Assembly: GCF_015679325.1 (NCBI RefSeq)
Contig: NZ_JADPVI010000003.1
Location: 186,001-250,000 of the forward strand
Origin: Kaistella gelatinilytica
Lineage (GTDB): Bacteria > Bacteroidota > Bacteroidia > Flavobacteriales > Weeksellaceae
DNA: 64,000 nt
Reading direction: 5' to 3'
Shown here one piece after another: positions 8,297 through 18,133 of the stretch. The translations under genes were made by a program, and so were the position numbers. Numbering within the stretch: the stretch's first letter is position 1; each line of letters opens with the position of its first letter. Below the pieces are notes generated by a model. That model made no database searches. It saw nothing but the letters and a program-made list of their open reading frames with translations, and was not told the origin of the DNA.

Positions 8297-9257
8297 AAAT
8301 TTTGTTTTTCATTTCTTTGTATTCGTCGGCAAATTTACTCAAATGCGTGATTCCACCACCACTTTTGAAAAATAATTTTCCGTTTTCTTTTTCTATAAAT
8401 CTTATCATGACACAGGAATCCAGATTCTCCCCATCGAACCAACCGCAAACACCTGTGTAGAAACCTCTTTCATAATTTTCAGCTTCCAAAATTATTTCCA
8501 AAGTTTTCGGTTTTGGCGCACCGAGAATTGATCCTGCCGGAAGTAAAGTTTTCATGAGACTTCCTATTTTATTTTGAAATTCAGGTTTCAGTTTCCCTGA
8601 AATTTTCGAACTCATTGCATAGAGATTCTTTTGTTGCGTCTTAAGAAAGTCAATTCTCTGAAATTCATCCAGTTGAACGTCATTTGCAACCATGCTCAAA
8701 TCATTTCTCAGCAAATCGACGACCGTATAATGTTCGGCTTTTTCTTTCACATCATTTTTCAGAATTTCTGCCGCATTTTCTATGGAGGCATCAATTGTAC
8801 CTTTCATCGGATGTGTAAAAATTTGATCACCGATGATTTCTACAAAAGTTTCCGGTGAGAAGAAAACAAAGTGATCTTTGTACAAAACTTTATATTTTGC
8901 TCTCGATCGGTAGAAAATTTCTTTTAGAGTCAGATTAATTTCGATTTCGCTCTTAATGGTATAATTGGTAAGATACGAATTTCCCAATCTTAAATTTTCC
9001 TTCACGAAATCAAATCCCTTCCGATAGTTTTCTTCACTTTCTGAAAATACTTTTAAGTCGATCTCCTGATTTCCTGCTTCGACCTCTTTTATATTTTTAA
9101 AGTTTTGAAAATCAATTAGTAAACTATTTTTATTAATTTCATTTTCCTGAAAAACTTCAACATTTTCCATTAAAAAATCGACCATAAAAAAGAAGGGAAC
9201 TTTCTGCTGCGAAAGATCATCCATGAGATCAAAATTTTGGTGGTAAGGCGGAAACAT
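8280..9257 (-). CDS. pabB: Aminodeoxychorismate synthase component I
   Basis: A 325-residue chorismate-binding enzyme that aminates chorismate at C4 for folate. The catalytic half is clear: HPMKGTI, KEKAEHYTVVDLLRNDLS and the GSILGAPKPKTLEII motif near the C-terminus. The N-terminal domain found in the 450-residue E. coli PabB and TrpE is mostly missing, as in the short PabB form common in this phylum. No glutaminase partner is adjacent. A GTG two codons upstream (9263) lies inside the promoter box, so ATG 9257 is chosen. The mRNA would then be leaderless. The gene is the first of a pabB-pabC operon and divergent from a membrane protein gene. Confidence 0.88.
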   Translation of the reverse strand: MFPPYHQNFDLMDDLSQQKVPFFFMVDFLMENVEVFQENEINKNSLLIDFQNFKNIKEVEAGNQEIDLKVFSESEENYRKGFDFVKENLRLGNSYLTNYTIKSEIEINLTLKEIFYRSRAKYKVLYKDHFVFFSPETFVEIIGDQIFTHPMKGTIDASIENAAEILKNDVKEKAEHYTVVDLLRNDLSMVANDVQLDEFQRIDFLKTQQKNLYAMSSKISGKLKPEFQNKIGSLMKTLLPAGSILGAPKPKTLEIILEAENYERGFYTGVCGWFDGENLDSCVMIRFIEKENGKLFFKSGGGITHLSKFADEYKEMKNKIYVPIH

Positions 9258-9262
9258 GAGCA

Positions 9263-9270
9263 CAAAAATA
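9263..9270 (-). promoter_or_regulatory. -7 promoter box of pabB (leaderless geometry)
   Basis: The minus strand reads TATTTTTG, then only five bases (TGCTC) before the pabB ATG. The transcription start should fall at or within a base or two of the A of ATG. Confidence 0.6.
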
Positions 9271-9322
9271 AGGAAAAGCGCTAACTAAAATAGAAAAAGA
9301 AGGGCTTTTAAACTTAAAAGAT

Positions 9323-9330
9323 TATTTTTG
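9323..9330 (+). promoter_or_regulatory. -7 promoter box (leaderless geometry) of the 9335 gene
   Basis: TATTTTTG is separated from the ATG at 9335 by only CGCC, so the mRNA is predicted to start at the initiation codon. Confidence 0.6.
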
Positions 9331-9334
9331 CGCC

Positions 9335-10057
9335 ATGGAAAACAACGATCCAAGAAAATCGGGCATTGAACAGATTCTGAAAACCGCATTTTGGTATTGG
9401 AATAAAACTTTAATTTATCAGCTGTTGTACAGCTTGCTTTATTTTTCTATGTTTTTTCTGGGTTATTTTTATCTCTTTAGATATTTTGGACTTTGGGACG
9501 AATTTGCAAAATACAGTGATCTGGTAAAAACCGACATTCCTGCCTTTAACAAAAAAATGGAGCAAATTGCCAGGTTGCCGCAAGCGAGGAATTTTGGTTT
9601 GGCTTTCTTTTTTCTTCTGGCGCTCATCAATCCTTTGAATGTAGGACTTTACAAAATATTTAGAAAGATCGATCTGAAAGAACCCGTTGCAATGAAAGAT
9701 CTTTTTGCAGGTTATCTGGGTTTCGACTTCTTCAAATTCTTTGGATTTTACCTTTTCTGGATCATTATTTTCACGTACGCGAACGCTCTTTTAGTTCTGG
9801 GATTAGTTTGGGTTTTCATTACCTTATTTTCAATTCCGCTCATGTTTTTTATGGATGTTAAGACCTTTGAAGGAATTATGTTGACCGTAAAAGGTTTGCG
9901 CAAAAATTTTGGAATGATACTGATCGGAATGGTGATCGCATTATTATTCAGCCTAAGTGGATTTTTACTTTTCGGCGTCGGTTTCCTTCTTACATTTCCT
10001 TTTTGGAATGCCATGATTTATGCTCTTTATCAACATATTTATAAAGAATTAGGCTAA
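9335..10057 (+). CDS. Multi-pass membrane protein, paralogue of the next gene
   Basis: A 240-residue integral membrane protein with about five or six hydrophobic segments. I do not recognise a characterised function. It shares a pattern with the following gene: a DLFAGY/DLFIGY motif after a soluble loop, and a C-terminal segment of the type RKNFGMILIG...GVGFLLTFPF that matches KENYGVFLGA...GIGIIATMPF. The two are therefore paralogues that arose by duplication. The layout resembles the DUF975/glycerophosphoryl-diester-phosphodiesterase membrane-domain type of protein, but this is only an impression. The gene has its own promoter 4 bases from the ATG. Confidence 0.7.
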   Translation: MENNDPRKSGIEQILKTAFWYWNKTLIYQLLYSLLYFSMFFLGYFYLFRYFGLWDEFAKYSDLVKTDIPAFNKKMEQIARLPQARNFGLAFFFLLALINPLNVGLYKIFRKIDLKEPVAMKDLFAGYLGFDFFKFFGFYLFWIIIFTYANALLVLGLVWVFITLFSIPLMFFMDVKTFEGIMLTVKGLRKNFGMILIGMVIALLFSLSGFLLFGVGFLLTFPFWNAMIYALYQHIYKELG

Positions 10058-10095
10058 ATTAACTTCTAGTTTACAGTAATTTCAGATTTAAATTT

Positions 10096-10103
10096 TAAAT
10101 TTG
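10096..10103 (+). promoter_or_regulatory. -7 promoter box of the 10126 gene
   Basis: TAAATTTG matches the consensus and lies 22 bases before the ATG at 10126, so this gene can be expressed independently of its upstream paralogue. Confidence 0.5.
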
Positions 10104-10125
10104 AGAAACTTTAAAAACTAGAACT

Positions 10126-10860
10126 ATGGACAATTTTCAAGAATTTGAGCAACCGATGGGACCTCAGAAATCCTCGGGAGATATTATTTCCCACGCTTTC
10201 GAAATGTATAAAGGCGTTTTTCTCTACGCTCTTTTGGCAATGGTCATTTATATTGTCGCCTCCATTTTTATACGAGCTCTTACCGGTTTTGATTCGATGG
10301 CGCTCTCAGAGGAAATGCGATCTTCCCGCGGTAATTTTTCAGGAATTGATTTCTGGGCGATTCCCAACCTTGGAATTTATTCCGGATTGTCAGGTTTGTT
10401 AGGAATTTTGATAACGCCTCTTTTTGTAGGGATCATCTACATGGCGAATAAATATAATTTTAAGCAGCACCTGGATGTCTCCGATTTGTTTATTGGATAC
10501 AGACAGAACTTTGTTAACATTTTAATTTACACGGTGTTATTTAATATTATTTTGGGAATTTCATTTGCGATGTGTGTGATTCCAGGATTTTTTGTTTTGC
10601 CCTTCTTCTTATTAGGTTATCCTATACTTTTATTTGAAAATGCCAGTTTCTCAGATGCATTAAGTAAATCTTTTAATATCGCCAAAGAAAATTACGGCGT
10701 ATTTCTAGGCGCTTCCTTTCTGGGATTGCTGATCAGTATTGCGGGAATATTTTTGTGCGGAATCGGGATCATTGCAACAATGCCTTTTTTTATTATCGTT
10801 TCTTATTCCACTTATTGTGCATATTGTGGCAGACCGAGACCTCTTCACACTCCAGATTAA
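10126..10860 (+). CDS. Multi-pass membrane protein (often mislabelled beta-carotene monooxygenase)
   Basis: A 244-residue membrane protein with about five transmembrane segments and a soluble N-terminus (MDNFQEFEQPMGPQKSSGD). From memory, relatives in Chryseobacterium are commonly labelled 'beta-carotene 15,15-monooxygenase', but nothing here supports that: the conserved iron-binding histidines of carotenoid oxygenases are absent. It is a paralogue of the preceding gene (shared DLFIGY and GIGIIATMPF elements). The two may form a hetero-oligomer, which is inference from adjacency. A hairpin with a T-run follows 40 bases after the stop. Confidence 0.7.
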   Translation: MDNFQEFEQPMGPQKSSGDIISHAFEMYKGVFLYALLAMVIYIVASIFIRALTGFDSMALSEEMRSSRGNFSGIDFWAIPNLGIYSGLSGLLGILITPLFVGIIYMANKYNFKQHLDVSDLFIGYRQNFVNILIYTVLFNIILGISFAMCVIPGFFVLPFFLLGYPILLFENASFSDALSKSFNIAKENYGVFLGASFLGLLISIAGIFLCGIGIIATMPFFIIVSYSTYCAYCGRPRPLHTPD

Positions 10861-10890
10861 AATTATATAAAAAATAAAGCAATTTTATTG

Positions 10891-10898
10891 TACTTTTG
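10891..10898 (+). promoter_or_regulatory. -7 promoter box upstream of the AI-2E-family gene
   Basis: TACTTTTG matches TAnnTTTG. The predicted transcription start (about 10903) falls at the base of the hairpin at 10901-10922, so the same hairpin would form the very 5' end of the downstream mRNA. Confidence 0.45.
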
Positions 10899-10900
10899 AA

Positions 10901-10928
10901 AACAACAGATTTTTCTGTTGTTTTTTTT
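10901..10928 (+). terminator. Intrinsic terminator, also a possible 5' leader hairpin
   Basis: AACAACAG / CTGTTGTT form an 8-bp stem around a T-rich loop, and a run of T follows to 10928. It would terminate the membrane protein gene ending at 10860, but it lies downstream of the promoter box for the next gene. Confidence 0.7.
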
Positions 10929-10940
10929 AAAACCTAGATT

Positions 10941-12023
10941 ATGTCCATTTTAAAAAATCAGATCAGTGAAGTTAAAATAAAGCAGATTTTACTTTTGCTC
11001 GTCATCATCGTGCTTGGAGGATTAATTTTCTTTAATCTATCCATGTTTGTTCCCTCCATTTTAGGAGCAATTACGCTGTATATTATTACTAGAAAATACA
11101 ATCTGTATTTGCAGGAAGTTAGAAAGTGGAAACCTTGGGTCGCTTCTTTAGTAATTATAGTGGGAACCCTGATCGTCTTGATCTTACCTATTTATTTTAT
11201 TGCTGATCTGCTAGTAGAAAAATTAGGAAATGCCAATGCTTACATGGCAAAGTTTAATGTTTTCGTAGATAAAATTCACGATTTCGTTTACCAAAAAGTG
11301 AAAATCGATATTTTAAGTAAAGAAAATATCGACAAATTAAAAACGAGCGCCGGGAAGTTTTCCACCACCGCTGTAAGCTCCACCTTTAATACTTTAACCG
11401 TCGTAGCTTCCATGTATTTTATTCTTTATTTTATGCTGGAAAAACCTCGCCTCTTCGAAAGACTTCTTAAAAGTTCAGCACCTTTAAAAAGATCAAACGT
11501 CAATTTGTTAGGGGAAAAAATTCGCAAAATGGTCATTGCAAATGCGATTGGGATTCCAGTAGTTGCGATAGGACAGGGAGTTGTAGCATTAGTAGGATAC
11601 TTTATTTTTGGCGCGCCGAGTATCATGCTGCTATTTGCATTAACTGCAATTGCGTCCATGATTCCTATCGTAGGCGCCGGAATTGTTTACATTCCAGTTT
11701 GTATTTTTATGATTGCAGAAGGAAATGTTGGTGCCGGTTTAGGTTTAGCAGCTTTTTGTTTAGTTGTGGTAGGTCTTACCGATAATTTGATGCGCTTTAC
11801 CTTATTAAAAAAATTAGAAGATATTCATCCTTTGAACACCGTTTTCGGAATTATTTTAGGATTAAATATTTTTGGGTTCATGGGTTTAATATTCGGACCG
11901 ATCCTTATTTCTATTACTGCGTTGCTCATACAGGTTTACCGAGATGAATTTTCTGATGACGAAAATGAACTTATTCTACCCGAACCCAAAGAAATTGAAG
12001 TAAAAATAGATCTATCCATTTAA
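10941..12023 (+). CDS. AI-2E family transporter (PerM/YdiK-type permease)
   Basis: A 360-residue polytopic inner-membrane protein of the AI-2E transporter (former UPF0118) family. The order is typical: paired N-terminal membrane helices (about 15-60), a third helix near 75, a soluble middle region with NANAYMAKFNVFVDKI, then five more helices, and the conserved segments VNLLGEKIRKMVIANAIG and MIPIVGAGIVYIPV. The C-terminus is an acidic cytoplasmic tail (DEFSDDENELILPEPKEIEV). Members export autoinducer-2 or act as Na+/H+ antiporters or small-molecule permeases, and the substrate cannot be assigned here. DUF3820 follows 16 bases downstream, probably in the same operon. Confidence 0.88.
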   Translation: MSILKNQISEVKIKQILLLLVIIVLGGLIFFNLSMFVPSILGAITLYIITRKYNLYLQEVRKWKPWVASLVIIVGTLIVLILPIYFIADLLVEKLGNANAYMAKFNVFVDKIHDFVYQKVKIDILSKENIDKLKTSAGKFSTTAVSSTFNTLTVVASMYFILYFMLEKPRLFERLLKSSAPLKRSNVNLLGEKIRKMVIANAIGIPVVAIGQGVVALVGYFIFGAPSIMLLFALTAIASMIPIVGAGIVYIPVCIFMIAEGNVGAGLGLAAFCLVVVGLTDNLMRFTLLKKLEDIHPLNTVFGIILGLNIFGFMGLIFGPILISITALLIQVYRDEFSDDENELILPEPKEIEVKIDLSI

Positions 12024-12039
12024 ACTAAAGAAGAAAAAC

Positions 12040-12303
12040 ATGACAGAAGGTTTAAATCCCGAAATACTACAGGAGATCTGTAAAGTTGAAATGCCTTTCG
12101 GAAAACACAAAGGAACTGTTTTAGCTGATCTGCCCATCAATTATCTTGAATGGTTTCAGCGACAGGGAATGCCGCCCGGTAAACTGGGAATGCAGCTTTC
12201 TACGATTTATGAAATAAAAATGAATGGTTTAATGGATCTTTTAACTCCAATTCGCGGGAAAGTTCAACAAGAAAAACCAAAAAATAAAATTTATAGGTTT
12301 TAA
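12040..12303 (+). CDS. DUF3820 family protein
   Basis: An 87-residue soluble protein of the DUF3820 family (sometimes called putative quorum-sensing-regulated virulence factor). The family signature MPFGKHKGTVLADLPINYL followed by W(F)xRQGMPPGKLG is present near residues 18-50. The C-terminus is basic (QQEKPKNKIYRF). It starts 16 bases after the transporter stop, suggesting co-transcription. The biochemical role is unknown. The fold is reported as similar to nucleic-acid-associated exonuclease-like fragments, but I cannot confirm that from sequence. Confidence 0.85.
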   Translation: MTEGLNPEILQEICKVEMPFGKHKGTVLADLPINYLEWFQRQGMPPGKLGMQLSTIYEIKMNGLMDLLTPIRGKVQQEKPKNKIYRF

Positions 12304-12336
12304 GTATTCTCTGAAAAAATCGAATTGAGTGCGTGA

Positions 12337-12834
12337 TTAAGGCGTAATTTTAAATCCTGAATTTTCAGCAGCTTTTACTGCAATATTGTGGTCCTTTTCT
12401 CCGCCGCCACCACCCGAAACACCGATGCCACCAACAAGAACTCCATCTTTAAAAAGGGGTGTTCCTCCTCCCAACAAAAGAAGTTCCGGTAATGTATTTA
12501 AATTTTTTGCGTCTGTGCTTTTCTCAGCATTTTGCATTAAAATATAACTTGGCGTTTTTGTAGATAGTGAAGTGTATGCTTTTCTGCGCGAAGCTTCTGT
12601 ATTATGTGGACCGACATTATCACCTTTCAGTAATAACAACGTCACTCCAGAAGAATTTAAGACGGCTATCGAAACATTTTTATTTAATTTCTGTGCTTCC
12701 AAATTAGCTTGTTTTGCCAATTGCATGGCTCCTTCCTGTGTTAGATCAAAAGATTTTGAAACCGTCTGAGCGGATAAGAAAGAAGTGAAAATTAAAAATA
12801 ATACGAATCCTTCTATTTTTTTAATACGAACCAT
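12337..12834 (-). CDS. Exported GlcG/HbpS-family protein
   Basis: A 165-residue secreted protein. A signal peptide (about residues 1-22, ending FTSFLSAQ) precedes a GlcG/HbpS-like domain with its usual landmarks: TQEGAMQLAKQANLEAQKLNKNVSIAVLN, the HNTEASRRKAYTS segment and the glycine-rich GGVGVSG-like stretch (LVGGIGVSGGGGGEKD). Family members bind heme or act beside glycolate or propanediol metabolism; in this family the periplasmic form is often called heme-binding. Its neighbours give no further hint: it is convergent with the DUF3820 gene and shares the strand with uvrB upstream. Confidence 0.82.
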   Translation of the reverse strand: MVRIKKIEGFVLFLIFTSFLSAQTVSKSFDLTQEGAMQLAKQANLEAQKLNKNVSIAVLNSSGVTLLLLKGDNVGPHNTEASRRKAYTSLSTKTPSYILMQNAEKSTDAKNLNTLPELLLLGGGTPLFKDGVLVGGIGVSGGGGGEKDHNIAVKAAENSGFKITP

Positions 12835-12875
12835 AAAGGTGATTTTTTATAAATTTAATGATAATGAAAGTTGCC

Positions 12876-14867
<1,992 letters not shown>

Positions 14868-14871
14868 GGTG

Positions 14872-14879
14872 CAAAAATA
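14872..14879 (-). promoter_or_regulatory. -7 promoter box of uvrB (leaderless geometry)
   Basis: The minus strand reads TATTTTTG, then CACC, then the uvrB ATG, leaving no room for a 5' untranslated region. Confidence 0.6.
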
Positions 14880-14989
14880 TACAATTAAAAATACGAAATA
14901 CGGTTAAAGAGAAAAACATAAATATAGATAGAATCGTTTTCATTAAGAACCACTATTTACTGCGATTTTAACAGTTTATCTACCCTTCA

Positions 14990-15403
14990 TTATTTTGGTA
15001 ATCTAAAATTCAATATAAAATCTTTGTTATAAGTTCCATTTGTATTAGAATTTAGAGCAATTGTAATTTTTTTATTATTGATGACTGTTTCTTTAAAATA
15101 GAAGTTCTTTGGATAAATTTCATTATTTAAAATCAAATAGTAATCGGTATCCAAAATGTTAGATTTTCCGTAAAAAATTATATTTTTAAATTTTGGTTTA
15201 TTTTTAACCTTAATTTTTCTGTATTCTTTTAAATTATTGGCGAAATAAAATCCACCCAAAGTTTCATATTTTAAATGTAAACTATCATTAACAATACAAT
15301 AATAACCTTCAACACAACTTTCCATTTTGTTATGTGGAGAATACCTACTGAAAGTTGTACAGGAAGTAACAGCGAAAAATAGTAAGAAAATCAGTTTATT
15401 CAT
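14990..15403 (-). CDS. Small lipoprotein of unknown function
   Basis: A 137-residue predicted lipoprotein: MNKLIFLLFFAVTSC gives a lipobox with Cys15. The mature part is rich in Tyr, Asn and Lys and predicted to be mainly beta strand. I recognise no family. The ATG overlaps the stop of the GLPGLI gene by four bases (ATGA type), so it is translated with it and belongs to the BlaI/M56/GLPGLI cluster. Its role may be to accompany the GLPGLI protein at the outer membrane; that is inference from the coupling alone. Confidence 0.7.
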   Translation of the reverse strand: MNKLIFLLFFAVTSCTTFSRYSPHNKMESCVEGYYCIVNDSLHLKYETLGGFYFANNLKEYRKIKVKNKPKFKNIIFYGKSNILDTDYYLILNNEIYPKNFYFKETVINNKKITIALNSNTNGTYNKDFILNFRLPK

Positions 15404-16212
15404 TGGTAAATTACTTTATGATTTAATTCTATTGGATTATTATTCGCCCGAATTTCCAGTTTCTCTTTTTCGTTCATTTCTTTAAAATTTGGAGTCAACT
15501 CGTTTCCATGCTCATCGACCCATTTTATAGCCGGTGTACCAGAATTTTTTCCATTGATTTCCCGTGTTGGATCGGAATAATAATCTTTGGCTAATTTTTC
15601 ATATTGTTTCCAAGTAATCGGAAATGCCTTTTCTTTTTCATAAAGTTTTCCATCAGAATTACGAATTTGGACTAAAGTGAAAGCATAATCATTTTGATCA
15701 TCACCAATCTCCGTAATTAATCCTGGTAATCCATGGAAAACATAAGGTCCTTCTTGCAAAGGAATTTCATTGGTGAACCAAGCCGTCCAATTTCTGCCAC
15801 CATATTTCACTGTAGCTTTTTGCATTTTTATAGAAGAGCTTACTTCAGTTTCATTCGCGATTTTCCATTTCAATTCTTCATCAATTTTAATAGAAAAGAG
15901 TTTCTGGAAATTATTAATAAACTTCGGAATTTCTTTTTCTTTTAAATCTTTTGAAACGGTTTGGAAATCTTTGAAGGAAGTTGTTGTAAAACTGAAACGT
16001 TTGGTAAGATGCGCGATAGAATCAGCTTTTTTCTCCCGTAACGTTCGAAACATCGACTTTCCATCAATAACATCTAAAATAAAAGTTTCTTTTGAAATGC
16101 TATCCTTTGGGGGATTGACATTAAACTTCAATTCATAGACAAAACTTTTGTTTTGGGAAAATGCAAATCCACAAATTAAAATCATTATGATACCAGCAAC
16201 TTTCTGAAGCAT
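15400..16212 (-). CDS. GLPGLI family protein
   Basis: A 270-residue exported protein of the Bacteroidota GLPGLI family. A signal peptide (MLQKVAGIIMILICGFAFSQ) is followed by beta-rich sequence, and the name-giving motif appears intact as HGLPGLITEIGD (about residues 160-171). A WFTNEIPLQEGP segment just before it is also typical. The function of the family is unknown. It lies 37 bases downstream of the M56-TonB gene and overlaps the lipoprotein gene that follows, so all four genes from blaI read as one operon. Confidence 0.88.
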   Translation of the reverse strand: MLQKVAGIIMILICGFAFSQNKSFVYELKFNVNPPKDSISKETFILDVIDGKSMFRTLREKKADSIAHLTKRFSFTTTSFKDFQTVSKDLKEKEIPKFINNFQKLFSIKIDEELKWKIANETEVSSSIKMQKATVKYGGRNWTAWFTNEIPLQEGPYVFHGLPGLITEIGDDQNDYAFTLVQIRNSDGKLYEKEKAFPITWKQYEKLAKDYYSDPTREINGKNSGTPAIKWVDEHGNELTPNFKEMNEKEKLEIRANNNPIELNHKVIYQ

Positions 16213-16249
16213 ATATTTAATATTTAAAGTTATATCTTAAAAATGAAAA

Positions 16250-17626
16250 TTACTTTTTAATTTCCGGCGCTGCAAATTGCATGGTCATTGGGATATAAAA
16301 AACAGTTTCTTTCGGAATTCCTTTTTCTGTAGCGGGAATCCAGACTTTATCTCCATTTGCAATTTTCATTGCGCGTTCAGCTTCTTTATTAAAAACCTCA
16401 TTATCTCCTTTTGCAACAATATTAATCACTTTTCCTTCCGCATTGATCGTTAAATTAAGCGACGATTTTAGTAATCCTTCATTGCCTGTTAAAACAGAAG
16501 TGTCAAAATTGCTGTTTAAACTGCGTCTCAACTCATTGATCCCTCCAGGAAATTCAGCAATGGTTTGTCCAACTTTGCTTGGTGGTGGCGGCGGTGGACC
16601 ATCAGTTTCATTTTTGCCCACAAATTTCGGTTTGATGGTATCTAATTTTATTTGGATCGCTTTGACGGGATTTTTAAAAGCTTTTAAAATCCCCTTATCT
16701 TCTACAGTTACATTCTCCACATTTAATGGAATAGCAACATCTTGTTTTACTTTTAAGATTTCTTCTTTAGAATTCTGCGCTTCCACTTTTCTGGAGAATA
16801 ATAAAAATAAAATCGCAATCAACGGAAGTACGCTTAGTTTCTTTGCTAAAGAAAATCTGGAATTTTTAGTGGTCATCATAATAAATCTTTTTTTGGTGTT
16901 GTTAAAATTAAATTGGTGCGTAAACTGAAATTTCTGGGTAAAAGCAATCTCATTCAAGATCAGGTTTTGATAATTTTTCACATCGAAATCATTTTCCAGA
17001 ACATATTCATCTGCCTGAAATTCATGATTGGTGATCATGGCTTTTTTAATGAAAAATAAAGAAGGGTTAAACCAGGAAAATATTTTAAGGATTTCAACAA
17101 ACAAAATATCAAAACTATGTTTTTCGTCAACATGGAATTTTTCGTGCAAGAATATTCTTTCATCAACTCCATTTTCATTAATATGATTCTTACTCAAATA
17201 AATAGTACCTAAAAAACTGAAAGGTGAAATCGCCTGGTCTACTAAAAATATTTGATGTCCCTTATATTCTATTTTATTTCCTTTTAATAGATTAAGTTTG
17301 AGCAGGCCAAATAAAAATTTGAGCAGAAAAAGAAGTGTTATTAAAACATAAATCCAGATGACGATTTGAGTCAAATCTAAAGTTTGGGCGGATAAGATTG
17401 TTTGCTTTTTAAGTTCCTGTGTCGGATTGCCAAAAATTAAATTTCCGGCTTTTGTTTGATTGGTAGGAACGTTCAGTTTAATGAATGGAATACAGTATGC
17501 AAAAATCAAAGACGATAAGAGGAAAACCCTGTTGAATTTAAAGGTGCGCTGCTTCTCCAAAAATAAATAGTAAAATCCAAGGAGTAAACCAGAGCAAATG
17601 ACGATTTTGAAAATTAATAGTATCAT
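16250..17626 (-). CDS. M56-family (BlaR1/MecR1-like) metallopeptidase fused to a TonB C-terminal domain
   Basis: A 458-residue inner-membrane protein. Transmembrane helices lie near residues 1-22, 35-50 and 86-112. The zinc protease motif HEKFH (161-165) sits in the cytosolic-facing M56 domain, and a fourth helix is at about 262-279 (LSVLPLIAILFLLF). Instead of the beta-lactam sensor of BlaR1, the periplasmic part has a proline spacer (PPPPPP, 344-349) and a TonB-type C-terminal domain (about 355-455, INELRRSL...NLTINAEGKV...WIPATEKG). It starts three bases after blaI stops. By analogy with BlaR1 it should cleave BlaI on receiving a signal, perhaps from a TonB-dependent receptor. The signal is unknown. 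Confidence 0.88.
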   Translation of the reverse strand: MILLIFKIVICSGLLLGFYYLFLEKQRTFKFNRVFLLSSLIFAYCIPFIKLNVPTNQTKAGNLIFGNPTQELKKQTILSAQTLDLTQIVIWIYVLITLLFLLKFLFGLLKLNLLKGNKIEYKGHQIFLVDQAISPFSFLGTIYLSKNHINENGVDERIFLHEKFHVDEKHSFDILFVEILKIFSWFNPSLFFIKKAMITNHEFQADEYVLENDFDVKNYQNLILNEIAFTQKFQFTHQFNFNNTKKRFIMMTTKNSRFSLAKKLSVLPLIAILFLLFSRKVEAQNSKEEILKVKQDVAIPLNVENVTVEDKGILKAFKNPVKAIQIKLDTIKPKFVGKNETDGPPPPPPSKVGQTIAEFPGGINELRRSLNSNFDTSVLTGNEGLLKSSLNLTINAEGKVINIVAKGDNEVFNKEAERAMKIANGDKVWIPATEKGIPKETVFYIPMTMQFAAPEIKK

Positions 17627-17629
17627 TTT

Positions 17630-17998
17630 TTAGTCTTTTATTTGGTGATCAATAATATCCCGAAGTTCTTTCAGTTCCTTCTGACTCAACTTAGAATTTG
17701 CCGTAAAAAAGGAAGCAAACTGTGAGACAGAACTGTTGAAAAAACGATCGATCATAGATGTCATTTCGTGATTGAAATAGTCTTCTTTTTCCACTTTGGG
17801 AAAATACTGCCGGGAATTCCCGAAAGTTTTATATCCTACTAAATTTTTGTTTTGCATTCTCTTCAACAATGTTGCAACCGTAGTTGAAGCCGGTTTTGGT
17901 TCTGGAAAAACCTCCAAAATATCCTTCATAAAAGAGAATTTATGCTCCCACAGGATTTCCATTATTTCCTTTTCTGCTTCCGTCAGTTTTGTTTTCAT
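17630..17998 (-). CDS. BlaI/MecI/CopY family repressor
   Basis: A 122-residue penicillinase-repressor type transcriptional regulator. The N-terminal winged helix contains LTEAEKEIMEILWEHKFSFMKDIL and the recognition part KPASTTVATLLKRMQNKNLVGY (about 34-56); the C-terminal half is the dimerisation and cleavage region. It is the first gene of a cluster with an M56-TonB protease, GLPGLI protein and lipoprotein. A near-perfect palindrome CTACAAATGTAG overlaps its own promoter box, so autoregulation is predicted. No beta-lactamase gene is in the cluster, so resistance is not implied. Confidence 0.92.
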   Translation of the reverse strand: MKTKLTEAEKEIMEILWEHKFSFMKDILEVFPEPKPASTTVATLLKRMQNKNLVGYKTFGNSRQYFPKVEKEDYFNHEMTSMIDRFFNSSVSQFASFFTANSKLSQKELKELRDIIDHQIKD

Positions 17999-18000
17999 AT

Positions 18001-18032
18001 CTACAAATTAAAAGTTTGTTCTACAAATGTAG
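18001..18032 (-). promoter_or_regulatory. BlaI-type operator overlapping the cluster promoter
   Basis: CTACAAATGTAG (18021-18032) is a palindrome of the TACA-N2-TGTA type bound by BlaI/MecI repressors. A half-site copy, CTACAAATT, lies at 18001-18009. On the minus strand the same bases contain TACATTTG (18031-18024), a consensus -7 box for the blaI transcript, so a bound repressor would block the polymerase directly. Confidence 0.72.
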
Positions 18033-18133
18033 ACTTAAAATTTTAAATGACAAACAATTTTCTAATTTTAATTTTATTTGACATGAAGGAATGTTTTTTG
18101 ATATTAATACTATTGCGAAAAATGAATATTGCT

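Noticed and set aside
10126..10860. Beta-carotene 15,15'-monooxygenase
   Set aside because: Only a commonly copied label; there are no conserved iron-binding histidines and the protein is a small polytopic membrane protein.
17630..17998. Beta-lactam resistance locus
   Set aside because: BlaI and an M56 protease are present, but there is no beta-lactamase or PBP2a gene and no beta-lactam sensor domain.
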